This document shows positions 53,237 to 62,730 of a stretch of 64,000 nt of DNA, one piece after another. A program made the translations under genes and the position numbers. The first letter of the stretch is position 1; the number at the start of each line of letters is the position of its first letter. The stretch is from Planctomycetota bacterium (lineage in GTDB: Bacteria > Planctomycetota > Phycisphaerae > UBA1845 > UTPLA1), in NCBI GenBank assembly GCA_016235815.1, contig JACRIM010000052.1:62001-126000 (forward strand), read 5' to 3'. The notes under the pieces are model-generated. The model worked only from the letters and a program-made list of their open reading frames with translations, ran no database searches and had not been told where the DNA came from.

Positions 53237-55255
53237 ATGGGTCGCGCGCAAACGATTCGACAGCGGTTCATACTTGCACTGTATGTAACGGCGGTAGCGG
53301 CGGTCTCATCTCCGGCGCTGGTAACCGGAGCGACGCGAACGTGGGAAGGGGACACTCCCGGCAACAGTAACTGGAGCACTTCATCCAACTGGGTCGGAAA
53401 CGCGGTCCCCGGATCGGGCGACATCGCCTTGTTCGATGGCACCGCGACGGGGAATTGCGTCATCAACTCAAACGTCAGCGTCGCCGGAATTACGATCGCG
53501 AACACATTTCCGGGGTCCCTCACACAATCAAGCGGCAGTACCGTAACGGTGGGTAGCACGGGCCTTTCCATTGCCGGTGGAACCTTTGTCGGTAGCGATT
53601 CAACCATCACCATCAACGGACCGTTCGCGCAATCCGGCGGCGTTTTCACGTCGACCAGCGGAAATATGAACATTCTCCGCAATTTCACCATCAGCGGCGG
53701 AACCTTCAACCACAACAACGGCACCATCACCCACACCAGCTATGACAAAACCATGAACATCGGCTCGGCGGTCCTGAAAAACCTTGTCATCGCCACCGGC
53801 GGCAACAGTCTGACGACGACGGGTACCGTGACAATTGCCGGCGATCTCACGATCAACTCCGTGAACTACATGAACGGCGGGACGATGGCCGTGGCGGGAA
53901 ATGTTGTATCAAATGACAGCAACCTCATTGGTTATCCCGGTACGGTGATCTTGTTTAATGGGACCGGCAATCAGACGTGGACGGCAGGCGTCACCGGTGC
54001 CATGGTGCCTTCCGTCGACATTAACAAACCATCGGGAACGCTCACCCTGGTCGGTTCGAACAATGTCTTCAACCACTGGACTCATACGGCGGGCAACGTC
54101 GATTGCGGTACCGGCACATTGACGTTCCTCGGTTATGACAAAACCGTAACGCCGGGAACGATGACCTACGGAAATGTCACCTACGACTCCGGTGGCAATA
54201 GCATCACCACCAACGGCACGATGACCGTGAACGGGACCTTCACGCTTAAGAGCGTGAACTACATGAACAGCGGCACCATCGCGGCCAAGGGAAACGTCGT
54301 GACCATGGACAACGCCCTGATCGGGTATCCCGGAACGATCATCGAATTCAGCGGGACGGGGAATCAGTCGCTCTCGGCCAACGGCGGCTACAACCTCGTT
54401 CCAAGCATGACCATCAACAAGCCGTCGGGAACGCTGACCATGACGGACTCCATCGGTGTGTTCAACAACTTCACCTACACGGCGGGAACGGTCGATGCAT
54501 CGGCCTGCACGGTGAAATTTGTCGGCTACGACAAGACGATCACCAGCACGGCCGGGATGGTGTTCAGCAATGTCGAAGTGGCGACGGGCGGCAACAGCGT
54601 CACCATCGCCGGCGCGCTGAAGTGCAGCGGAAACTTTACACTCACCTCGGTCAACTATTTTCAGGCCGCATCGTCTGGGACGAACGGCGCGCTCTACGTC
54701 GGCGGAAATCTCACCAGCGCGGACACGAGCGTGAACAGTTGGTACGGCGTGCCGATCATTCTGGACGGTAGCGGCGATCAGCTGTTGGACACCGCAGGCG
54801 GGACGGCCGTGTTTCCCAGGAACATCACCATCAACAAGGTGCGCTGCACGGGCGGCGAGGTGAAGCTGGCGGGAAATCTGCGGCTGAATCAAAGCAGCCA
54901 GACGCTGACGGTCGCGGAGGGAGCGTTGAATCTTCAGGGGTACTCACTGACCGTGAGCGGCAGTGGGGCAAAATTCATCGTCGAGCAGGGCGGCATCGTG
55001 AAGTTGGACACCGGCGCGATCATCACGACACCGATGTATTACCCCGAGCTTCGATGCGGGAGCATGGTCATCGTCAACGGCGGCAACACCTACACCTATC
55101 CATCGAATACGGCGGCCCAGCTTTCGGGCGTCGGCAGCAATACGAATTGGACGACGACGGGAACCTGCGTCTTGGCCGATACACCATCGTCGTGCAGCAC
55201 GGCGGAAAAGAAAAAGGTCATCCAGTGGACGGAGGTTAGAAATCGTGCGAGTTAG
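53237..55255 (+). CDS. Exported surface protein with three 131-residue repeats and KVIQWTEVR C-terminus
   Basis: 672 residues. A signal peptide (RFILALYVTAVAAVSSPALVTGA) leads to a beta-rich Gly/Thr/Asn-rich repetitive protein of the autotransporter/beta-helix look. Three long repeats start at 53741, 54134 and 54527, exactly 393 bases apart; each begins YDKT and contains GGNS, NYM/F and INK elements. The last residues are EKKKVIQWTEVRNRAS, shared with the next protein. Such proteins are probably at the cell surface. GGAGG is 10 bases before ATG 53237. The function and ligand are unknown. Confidence 0.85.
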   Translation: MGRAQTIRQRFILALYVTAVAAVSSPALVTGATRTWEGDTPGNSNWSTSSNWVGNAVPGSGDIALFDGTATGNCVINSNVSVAGITIANTFPGSLTQSSGSTVTVGSTGLSIAGGTFVGSDSTITINGPFAQSGGVFTSTSGNMNILRNFTISGGTFNHNNGTITHTSYDKTMNIGSAVLKNLVIATGGNSLTTTGTVTIAGDLTINSVNYMNGGTMAVAGNVVSNDSNLIGYPGTVILFNGTGNQTWTAGVTGAMVPSVDINKPSGTLTLVGSNNVFNHWTHTAGNVDCGTGTLTFLGYDKTVTPGTMTYGNVTYDSGGNSITTNGTMTVNGTFTLKSVNYMNSGTIAAKGNVVTMDNALIGYPGTIIEFSGTGNQSLSANGGYNLVPSMTINKPSGTLTMTDSIGVFNNFTYTAGTVDASACTVKFVGYDKTITSTAGMVFSNVEVATGGNSVTIAGALKCSGNFTLTSVNYFQAASSGTNGALYVGGNLTSADTSVNSWYGVPIILDGSGDQLLDTAGGTAVFPRNITINKVRCTGGEVKLAGNLRLNQSSQTLTVAEGALNLQGYSLTVSGSGAKFIVEQGGIVKLDTGAIITTPMYYPELRCGSMVIVNGGNTYTYPSNTAAQLSGVGSNTNWTTTGTCVLADTPSSCSTAEKKKVIQWTEVRNRAS

Positions 55256-58200
55256 TCCAGCCAAGTCTTCGTCACATCTCGATACACGCATCGCACGCGC
55301 CTTTTTGTTTGTCATTGTTTCGGCACTCTCGATTGTCAATGCCAGAGTACAAGCGGATGGGACCTCGTCCACGTTGCTATTGACGAGCCGGTCGGGCAGT
55401 CTCCAGCCGCGATATTCCGTCTACAGCGGTACGAGTTGGCCGGCAACGTCGGCAGCGCTTAGCGTGGGAGAAATCCAGGTATGGGTTTCGGCAAAGAACT
55501 GTCCGACGCGCAACGAACACGCGATGCTGACGGTTGACTATCAGGAAGACGTCAATATTCAGTTCTTCAACGGATCGTCGTGGAGTGGACTGAACGAGCT
55601 TTGCACGAAGACCGGCCAGACCGCCGGGCGGTGCATGGACCTGTGTTACGAATCGATTTCAGGCGACTTGCTCATCGCCTATTGGGTTGATACGAGTAAC
55701 AAGATCGGCTATCGAACCTACAGCGGTGGTTCAGTGTCCGGTCAGAGTTTTCGCGATTTCCCCACCAATAACACGGGAATCTGGATCCGACTTGTGGCGG
55801 ATCCAACGAACAACGATATCCACCTGTTCATGTTGAACTCCATTGGCATTTTGTATGCGTGCAAATGGGACGGCAGCGCATTTGGCTCGATTGAAACGTT
55901 GGAGTCGAACGCGAGCGCGAGCAGTGACGAGTGCTTCGCCGCTGTTTGCGAATCAAACTCCGGTACCGGGCTTGTAGCCTATGGCGAGAATGGCAGCAAT
56001 GATCTGAAGTATCGCGTTTGGACCGGAAGCGCGTGGGGATCCGAACAGACAGGGCCGAACGTCGGTGCGATTCCACGCTGGGTGCAATTGGCAGCGGACC
56101 CTAATTCCGACGCGATAATGTGCGCGGTGCTGGACAGCAATGAAGACATCAATGCAGCGGCGTGGAACGGATCATCGTGGGGGAGCGTTCTCGAATTGGA
56201 AACGACGGCATGTTGGACACAATGCCGGGCCATGGACGTCGCCTATGAGCCGCAAGGGACAAAGGCGCTCATTATCTACTCCGATAGCTGGGATAATCGC
56301 GTTCGGTATCGAACCTGGAGCGGCTCGGCGTGGTCGGCCGAGTCATGGGGGCCGGATCTTGGGGATACGCCGGTTCTTCATCAGCTTCGCACTGGAAAGT
56401 CCGGCAGCGAAATCTTCGCGGCCGTGCACGACAACGGAAGCGATGTAAACGTCTTCCAATGGAACGGCTCTGGCTTTTCTTCCAACACTCAGCTTGAGAC
56501 GGACATGAGCAATGCGTGGGGCAAGGAGTGCTTCACGTTGTCGGCGCCGGCCTTGCCTGGATTGACACCCGCGAACATTCCATACGGCCACGATTTCGAG
56601 ACGGCGATGGGACCGGAGTGGTCGAGTACGACGCGCGACTCGACGAGCGACTTCACCACGTTCGCCGGCCGTCACCGGACAATGCCGCTGAAGCTGGCGT
56701 TGAATACAACGGTGGGCGAAACCTATCGAATCGCGTTCGATTTCTACGCGATGGACTCGTGGGACGGTACAAATACCGGCGGAACCAACGGCCCCGACTA
56801 TTTCAAGGTCGGCGTGAACGGCACCACGGTGTTCAGCAACACATTCACCCATGAATATCCGTCGCAGGGGATGTCGTACCCATATCCATACGATCAGATG
56901 GGGCACTATGGATTTCAGTCGGGGATGAAGGACGCCATTTTTCGAAAGGTCGAGGTCGCATTCACGGCGGACAGCCCGGTCAGCAAAATTAGTTTCTACG
57001 GTGAGTTGGTGGACCCGTCGAGTGCGGGATTCAACGATGAAAGCTGGGGGATCGACAACGTCACCGTGCAGGCGGCCCGCTTTCGCGACGTGACCACCGC
57101 GAAGGGTTTCGCGGTCAACACGTGCACAAGTGCGGGAACCTCCGGTGCGGGTCTGCACTGGGCCGACGTCGACAACGACGGCGATCTTGATTGTTTCATC
57201 ACGGGTAACACGGCAAAGTATATGAAGAACACGAGCGCGGGTACGAGTTTCGCGACGACGTCTTTTCCGTTCACCAGCTTTCAGCGACAGGCCGCGCTGC
57301 TCGATATCGACAACGATGGCGACGTCGACATGTGGGATACCGCGATCAACAGCAACGACACCGAAGGCTGCGTACTCAACAATGGCAGCGGCGTGTTCAG
57401 CGATGCGGGCGCGCTGGGTTTCAGTGGCGGAGATACGAATGAAGCCTGCGCGGCGGGCGACATCAATCGCGACGGTTTCTGCGATCTCGCGATGTTCAGC
57501 GCCGATGGCAACTGGAAGATCATGCATCAGGGCGGAACAACGCCGATCTTGGCGGGGAGCGTGGTTGCGTCGGACGGAATGAATTCCCCCGGCGACTACG
57601 GAAACGGCGAGTATTGCAGCAGCGGCGACATCAACAACGACGGGTTTCCTGATTTCTTCTATTACTATGGCGACACGAAGCTGTTCCTTTCCAACGGCGA
57701 CGGTGCCTACACGCGGAACAACCACGGAATTTCGATGACGACCGGAACAGCGCTGAAGTGCGGCTCGGCGTGGGCGGACTTGGACAACGATGGCGATCTG
57801 GATCTAATCGCGCCGCGCAAGGATGAAGCTTGTACGGCGTACTATTGGCGCAACGATCGCAACTGGTCGGCGGGGACCGGTGCGTTCGTGAATGCGACGA
57901 GTTCGGCCGGGTTCAACCTCAACACGACGATCGACTACACGGCCGATCTGCCGGGCACGCGCAGTGTCGCGACAGGCGACTACGACAATGACGGCGATGT
58001 CGATGTACTCTTGGTCGGGACGAAGGGTGCGAACTACCTGTACACGAACAACAACAACGGGACCTTCTCGCGGTCGAACGAGGGTGTGGTGGCGAACGGA
58101 ACGTTCGTTGATGGCTGTTTCGTGGATTACGACAATGATGGTGATTTGGACATCGCCCTGACGCAGGAGAACGGCAACTCCTGTCTGTTTGAGAACCGAA

Positions 58201-58583
58201 CCGGCGGCACGGGCTATCTGAAGGTACGGCTCGTTGGCCGCGGGCAGGGCGGCACGAACAAAGCGTGCATTGGCACACGTGTGGAATTGTGGAACGCCGA
58301 TGGAACGGTTCGACTCGGTCGACGCGACGTAGGAAATGCACGCGGCTTCGGAGGGACCGAATGTGTGTGGCTGCACTTCGGAGGCGTGACGCCGACCACG
58401 ACCTATAAGCTAAAGATCTATTGGGCCAGCCGCAGCGCATCCGACCCATACACGGTGGATGTCGTGCCCAACAATGCCACCACAACGATTGGGAGCACCA
58501 CCATTCAGCGAATGGTCACGGCAACCGAGCAGAGTAAGAGCAAGGTGATACAGTGGACCGAGGTGCGGCATAAGGCCCCGTAA
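55245..58583 (+). CDS. FG-GAP/ASPIC surface protein with KVIQWTEVR C-terminus
   Basis: 1112 residues. A signal peptide (AFLFVIVSALSIVNARVQA) precedes a repeating W.GS.W beta-propeller-like region (about 40-430), a jelly-roll-like domain (about 440-600), seven FG-GAP/VCBS repeats with calcium-type DVDNDGDLD loops (about 610-980) and an ASPIC/UnbV domain (about 990-1080; TRVELWNADGTVRLGRRDVG). It ends KVIQWTEVRHKAP. The GTG start overlaps the previous gene by 11 bases, and GGAGG before it lies in the codons for the upstream tag, so translation is coupled. It probably binds at the cell surface. Confidence 0.88.
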   Translation: MRVSPAKSSSHLDTRIARAFLFVIVSALSIVNARVQADGTSSTLLLTSRSGSLQPRYSVYSGTSWPATSAALSVGEIQVWVSAKNCPTRNEHAMLTVDYQEDVNIQFFNGSSWSGLNELCTKTGQTAGRCMDLCYESISGDLLIAYWVDTSNKIGYRTYSGGSVSGQSFRDFPTNNTGIWIRLVADPTNNDIHLFMLNSIGILYACKWDGSAFGSIETLESNASASSDECFAAVCESNSGTGLVAYGENGSNDLKYRVWTGSAWGSEQTGPNVGAIPRWVQLAADPNSDAIMCAVLDSNEDINAAAWNGSSWGSVLELETTACWTQCRAMDVAYEPQGTKALIIYSDSWDNRVRYRTWSGSAWSAESWGPDLGDTPVLHQLRTGKSGSEIFAAVHDNGSDVNVFQWNGSGFSSNTQLETDMSNAWGKECFTLSAPALPGLTPANIPYGHDFETAMGPEWSSTTRDSTSDFTTFAGRHRTMPLKLALNTTVGETYRIAFDFYAMDSWDGTNTGGTNGPDYFKVGVNGTTVFSNTFTHEYPSQGMSYPYPYDQMGHYGFQSGMKDAIFRKVEVAFTADSPVSKISFYGELVDPSSAGFNDESWGIDNVTVQAARFRDVTTAKGFAVNTCTSAGTSGAGLHWADVDNDGDLDCFITGNTAKYMKNTSAGTSFATTSFPFTSFQRQAALLDIDNDGDVDMWDTAINSNDTEGCVLNNGSGVFSDAGALGFSGGDTNEACAAGDINRDGFCDLAMFSADGNWKIMHQGGTTPILAGSVVASDGMNSPGDYGNGEYCSSGDINNDGFPDFFYYYGDTKLFLSNGDGAYTRNNHGISMTTGTALKCGSAWADLDNDGDLDLIAPRKDEACTAYYWRNDRNWSAGTGAFVNATSSAGFNLNTTIDYTADLPGTRSVATGDYDNDGDVDVLLVGTKGANYLYTNNNNGTFSRSNEGVVANGTFVDGCFVDYDNDGDLDIALTQENGNSCLFENRTGGTGYLKVRLVGRGQGGTNKACIGTRVELWNADGTVRLGRRDVGNARGFGGTECVWLHFGGVTPTTTYKLKIYWASRSASDPYTVDVVPNNATTTIGSTTIQRMVTATEQSKSKVIQWTEVRHKAP

Positions 58584-58735
58584 ACCGTTCTGTTTCCGGG
58601 CCTTCGTCGAGTGGCTTAACACGGTCGCGTGACGTCCTAAACGCATTAATGGCCGACAAATCCTGTTGACCAGGCCAAACGACGCGCGATACAATTCCCG
58701 TCACTTCTCGCACGTTGTTGGTTGGGAGATCCCCT

Positions 58736-60157
58736 ATGACGAGGTCGACGTTTCGCGCATCACGGGCAATGGCGTTTTGCGCGCTGACTGTGCTCCTGGC
58801 CGGTCCAGGATGCAATATCTTCGGTTTCCTGCCCGTCGACGATTCGTCCTTGAAGACAGCCTTTCAGCGATGGAACACCATCGCGATCGACGCCAGCGGT
58901 CTCGACCACACACCGCCCAAGGCCGGCGAATCGCGAAACTTCAAGGAACAAGTCGGTCCCTGTCGCGCAAGTCGCGCCATGGCCATTGTCCACATCGCCA
59001 TGTTCGATGCGGTCATCGCCATTGCCGGCGGATATGACAGCTACACGGGAATCGATCCAGCCCCACTGGGCGCGTCGTTGCCCGCCGCGATCGCACAGGC
59101 CGCGCGCGATACCCTCGTCTCATTGTTCCCCGCGCAGACTTCCATCTTCGACACCAAGTTGGCCGAAGATCTCGCCGCCATTCCCGATGGGCAGGGCAAG
59201 ACGGACGGCATCAACACCGGAAAAGCCGCGGCAGCCGCAATCCTCGCGTTGCGCGTGAACGACGGTTCAGAGATCAGTGATCCATACACCTTCAATCCCG
59301 ATCCCGGCAACTGGCAGTCGGACCCGATTAACCCGGGGCAAAATGCGTTGAATCCGAATTGGTTTCGGGTGAAGCCGTTTGCCCTTAACAGTGCGACGCA
59401 GTTTCGTGCCCCGGCCCCCCCGGCCCTGACCAGTGCCGAATACACAGCCGCCTACAACGAAGTAAAGACATTGGGCGGCGATGGAATCACGACCCCGACG
59501 ACGAGGACCGATGATCAGACAAAGGCCGGCATTTTCTGGGCCTACGACGGGACGCCAAGCCTCTGCGCTCCGCCCCGGCTGTATAACCAGATTGCCCGGC
59601 AAATCGCCGCGGATCAGGCGGTAACGGGCATGGAAGAGGCACGACTTCTGACCCTCGTGAACATCGCAATGGCGGATGCGGGAATCGCCATCTGGGAATC
59701 CAAGTATTACTACAACCTGTGGCGGCCGGTGACCGGCATTCGAGAGGCTGCCAACGACGGCAATCCGGACACGACCCCCGACCCGACGTATGTTCCGCTG
59801 TGCGCCCCGGCCAGCAATCTGGCCGGCGCGAATTTCACGCCGCCGTTCCCCGCCTACCCGTCCGGCCACGCCGGCTTCGGCGGCGCCTTGTTCGAAACGC
59901 TCCGCGATTTCTTCGGCACCGATGAGATTGCGTTCACCTTCACGTCCGACGAATACAACGGCGTGACCGTGGATAATCAGGGCAATGTTCGGCCGCTCCT
60001 GCCCCGCTCCTTTGCGAACCTGTCGCAAGCCGAAGAAGAAAACGGCCAAAGCCGAATCTACCTCGGCATCCACTGGTCCTTCGACAAGACCGAAGGAATC
60101 GCCATGGGCAACAAGGTCGCAGATCACGTCTATGCGAACGTGTATCAGGCAAACTGA
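58736..60157 (+). CDS. Vanadium-haloperoxidase-like lipoprotein
   Basis: A 473-residue protein. The signal ends in LLAGPGC (probable lipid Cys about 26). The PAP2/vanadium-haloperoxidase fold shows YPSGHAGFGG and YLGIHWSFDKTEG, the second and third phosphate/vanadate-binding motifs with catalytic His and Arg. Without the full first motif I cannot say whether it is a haloperoxidase or a phosphatase. GGGAG is 8 bases before ATG 58736. Confidence 0.85.
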   Translation: MTRSTFRASRAMAFCALTVLLAGPGCNIFGFLPVDDSSLKTAFQRWNTIAIDASGLDHTPPKAGESRNFKEQVGPCRASRAMAIVHIAMFDAVIAIAGGYDSYTGIDPAPLGASLPAAIAQAARDTLVSLFPAQTSIFDTKLAEDLAAIPDGQGKTDGINTGKAAAAAILALRVNDGSEISDPYTFNPDPGNWQSDPINPGQNALNPNWFRVKPFALNSATQFRAPAPPALTSAEYTAAYNEVKTLGGDGITTPTTRTDDQTKAGIFWAYDGTPSLCAPPRLYNQIARQIAADQAVTGMEEARLLTLVNIAMADAGIAIWESKYYYNLWRPVTGIREAANDGNPDTTPDPTYVPLCAPASNLAGANFTPPFPAYPSGHAGFGGALFETLRDFFGTDEIAFTFTSDEYNGVTVDNQGNVRPLLPRSFANLSQAEEENGQSRIYLGIHWSFDKTEGIAMGNKVADHVYANVYQAN

Positions 60158-60264
60158 TTGGCCCAATGCTCTTATGTCCCCTGTTCGCGACACTTCTGTC
60201 CGCACCCTAAGTGCAGTGTTTACAATTAGTTAAGAGATTAATTCTGGCGCGATGATCTTACTTC

Positions 60265-60293
60265 TTGAATCGGCACTCATTTGGTGCTATATT
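60265..60293 (+). promoter_or_regulatory. Candidate promoter of the isc operon
   Basis: TTGAAT (60265-60270) and TATATT (60288-60293) with a 17-base spacer, 31 bases before the Rrf2 gene. The leader contains GGATGTCAAAAACAGAG, without a clear IscR box. Confidence 0.55.
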
Positions 60294-60324
60294 TCCGGCA
60301 GGATGTCAAAAACAGAGTGATGGC

Positions 60325-60810
60325 ATGTTCACGCTGACGAAGAAAACAGATTACGCGCTCATCGCCCTGACACATTTGGCCCGTCAAGATGCGGGCCGGA
60401 TTTCGACGTCGAGGGAGATTGTCGAGCGTTACAACGTGCCATCAGCCTTGTTAGTGAATGTATTGAAGGCCCTATGCCAGCATGAGTTGGTTCGCTCGAC
60501 GCGCGGCATGAAGGGCGGCTATGCCCTCGCGGTTCCGGCGGATGAGATAACGCTGTCCGCGATCATTCGGGCAACCGAGGGCCCGGTGAGGTTTGTGCAG
60601 TGTGCGGGCGAAGCGGAGCACGGGAGTTCGCCCTGCGACCTGATTTGCTCATGCCCGGTGATGCAGCCGGTGAAAAAGATACACCAGCGACTGGTTGATT
60701 TCCTGAATCAGGTCACCCTGGCTCAGATTGCGTTTGACGATGATTACGGAGACAACGGCGTCCCACTTTCAGTGGCGGGCGTCGCCTTAAAGACGGAGCA
60801 TGTTTCATGA
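60325..60810 (+). CDS. Rrf2-family regulator, IscR-like
   Basis: A 161-residue winged-helix regulator ([43 protein letters not shown]). Cys93, Cys104, Cys108 and Cys110 form a likely Fe-S site. E. coli IscR uses Cys92, 98 and 104, so spacing differs here. Its ATGA overlap with iscS places it as the operon's first gene; it probably senses Fe-S supply and represses isc when replete. Confidence 0.9.
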   Translation: MFTLTKKTDYALIALTHLARQDAGRISTSREIVERYNVPSALLVNVLKALCQHELVRSTRGMKGGYALAVPADEITLSAIIRATEGPVRFVQCAGEAEHGSSPCDLICSCPVMQPVKKIHQRLVDFLNQVTLAQIAFDDDYGDNGVPLSVAGVALKTEHVS

Positions 60811-62021
60811 AGCTTCCCATTTACATGGATTACAACGCCACGACCCCGATGGACCCGCGCGTCGTGGAAGCAATGATGCCGTATATGACGACGAAGTTCG
60901 GCAACGCCGCCAGCCGAAATCACTCCTTCGGCTGGGAAGCTGAAGAAGGTGTGGAACACGCCCGCGAGCAGGTGGCCGCGGCCATCAACGCCTCATCCAA
61001 GGAAATCATCTGGACCAGCGGCGCAACCGAGTCCAACAACATCGCCATCAAGGGCGTCGCGAACATGTACAAAGACAAGGGCAACCACATCATCAGCCAG
61101 GTGATCGAGCACAAGGCCGTCATCGACCCTTGCAAATACCTCGAACAAAACGGCTTCGAAGTGACATTCCTGCCGGTGGATAAGCACGGAATGGTCAGCG
61201 CCGAGCAGGTGCGCGAAGCAATGACGGATAAGACGATCCTCGTCTCCCTCATGCACGGCAACAACGAAATCGGCTCAATAAACCCGATCAAGGACATCGG
61301 CCGTCTTTGCAAGGAGAAGGGTGTCCTCTTCCACACCGACTGCTGCCAGACCTTTGCGAAGATTCCGATCGACGTCGAAGACATGGGCATCGATCTGCTC
61401 TCCGCCTCGGGCCACAAGATCTACGGCCCCAAGGGCGTCGGCGCGTTGTACGTCCGCCGGAAGAAGCCCCGTGTCCGCTGCGAACCAATCGTCCACGGCG
61501 GCGGCCACGAGCGCGGAATGCGCAGCGGCACCATGAACGTGCCCGGCATCGTCGGCATGGGCAAGGCCGCCGAACTATGCGTGCAGAATCAGGCGGAAGA
61601 AATCGCGAAGATCACGCGGATGCGCGACCGTCTGAAGGACGGCCTGTTCAATCGACTGGATGAAATCTTCTTGAACGGCCACCCGACCCAGCGAATCCCG
61701 AATAACCTGAATATCAGCTTCCTCTACGTCGAAGGCGAAAGCCTGATGATGGGCTTCAGTGACATCGCGGTGAGCAGCGGCTCAGCCTGCACCAGCGCAT
61801 CCCTCGAACCAAGCTATGTGCTCAAAGCCCTCGGCCTTGGCGACGATCTGGCCCACAGCTCAATCCGATTCTCCATCGGGCGTTTCACGACCGAGGAAGA
61901 AATCGACTACACGATCGAGCGCGTGTGCGTGGCCGTGGAGAAGTTGCGAGAAATGAGTCCGTTATACGAAATGGCCCAGGAAGGCATCGACCTGAAAACG
62001 GTGCAGTGGGCCCATCACTAA
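60807..62021 (+). CDS. iscS: Cysteine desulfurase IscS
   Basis: A 404-residue PLP enzyme that takes sulfur from cysteine for Fe-S clusters and thionucleosides. PLP Lys204 is in [12 protein letters not shown] and the persulfide Cys328 in SSGSACTS, numbered as in E. coli. [14 protein letters not shown] and [13 protein letters not shown] match the family. It is coupled to the Rrf2 gene by ATGA. The scaffold iscU is normally adjacent but here lies 709 bases on. Confidence 0.97.
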   Translation: MKLPIYMDYNATTPMDPRVVEAMMPYMTTKFGNAASRNHSFGWEAEEGVEHAREQVAAAINASSKEIIWTSGATESNNIAIKGVANMYKDKGNHIISQVIEHKAVIDPCKYLEQNGFEVTFLPVDKHGMVSAEQVREAMTDKTILVSLMHGNNEIGSINPIKDIGRLCKEKGVLFHTDCCQTFAKIPIDVEDMGIDLLSASGHKIYGPKGVGALYVRRKKPRVRCEPIVHGGGHERGMRSGTMNVPGIVGMGKAAELCVQNQAEEIAKITRMRDRLKDGLFNRLDEIFLNGHPTQRIPNNLNISFLYVEGESLMMGFSDIAVSSGSACTSASLEPSYVLKALGLGDDLAHSSIRFSIGRFTTEEEIDYTIERVCVAVEKLREMSPLYEMAQEGIDLKTVQWAHH

Positions 62022-62052
62022 TGAGTCGCGAGGATGTTCCGAGCAAACGAAG

Positions 62053-62430
62053 ATGTCCGAAAAGTGGGATGACATTGCCAAGGATTCGCTTGCCGCGGCC
62101 GGCGCGTGCCTACGGAACGGCAACTGGCGCAGTGCAACAAGTCGATCCTATTACGCAATATTCGCCAAGGTAACAGGTGAACTGTGTACCAATGGAATGC
62201 TGCCCCCAAAGGGTCGTGAAAATTGGTCCCACCGCGATTTGCCTCAGATGGTTCTGAATCATTTGATGCAAAAGAACGGTGCTCGCGTCAAGGACGTTAG
62301 CCGAATGCTAAAAGTCGCATACAAAGACCGAATAAACGCTGATTATGTCACGATGCAGGCGACCGACCGACAGACTGCAATACGAGCGGTGTCAAACGCC
62401 AGTTCAGTATTGCGGAGATTGGAGGCATAG
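62053..62430 (+). CDS. HEPN-like protein inserted in the isc operon
   Basis: A 125-residue helical protein with NWRSATSRSYYAIFAKV, the core helix of HEPN proteins (RxxxSRxYYAxF). HEPN proteins are often RNases or partners of MNT nucleotidyltransferases in toxin systems; the RxxxxH catalytic motif is not clear here. It lies 31 bases after iscS on the same strand. The base composition seems AT-richer than its neighbours. Its presence between iscS and iscU suggests insertion. Confidence 0.72.
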   Translation: MSEKWDDIAKDSLAAAGACLRNGNWRSATSRSYYAIFAKVTGELCTNGMLPPKGRENWSHRDLPQMVLNHLMQKNGARVKDVSRMLKVAYKDRINADYVTMQATDRQTAIRAVSNASSVLRRLEA

Positions 62431-62432
62431 TC

Positions 62433-62699
62433 ATGGCTATCAAGGTTCTCTCGAATCCTTCGGACGTTGCATCGATGGTCCAGTCCTATCTCGATAAGGA
62501 CCAGCCCAATACATATAGACTCAGCGTCGTGGCTGATGGACTTCGCCAGGACGGTGATTGGTGGTATGTGGTAGTGGTCCCGGACCGAAACGGGGTCCGC
62601 GCCCATGACTATTCAGAGAAACTCACAACAATCGAGGATCGCATTAGAGAAAAGGAGCAAATGAACTTGCTCCTGGTCCCGGCATTGGTGGACGATTAG
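62433..62699 (+). CDS. Small protein, partner of HEPN gene
   Basis: An 88-residue alpha/beta protein (IKVLSNPSDVASMVQSYLD, DWWYVVVVPDRNGVRAHDYSEKL). It starts 2 bases after the HEPN gene with GGAGG 7 bases before the ATG, so they are co-translated. It lacks a nucleotidyltransferase motif and could be the antitoxin of a HEPN pair. No family is recognised. Confidence 0.7.
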   Translation: MAIKVLSNPSDVASMVQSYLDKDQPNTYRLSVVADGLRQDGDWWYVVVVPDRNGVRAHDYSEKLTTIEDRIREKEQMNLLLVPALVDD

Positions 62700-62730
62700 G
62701 CCGACACATATTTGAAATGGAGAGTTTTCA

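Noticed and set aside
56343-57725. 460-codon minus-strand frame opposite the FG-GAP gene
   Set aside because: It mirrors the DNDGD repeats, giving VVVDV-like strings, an artefact of repeat composition.
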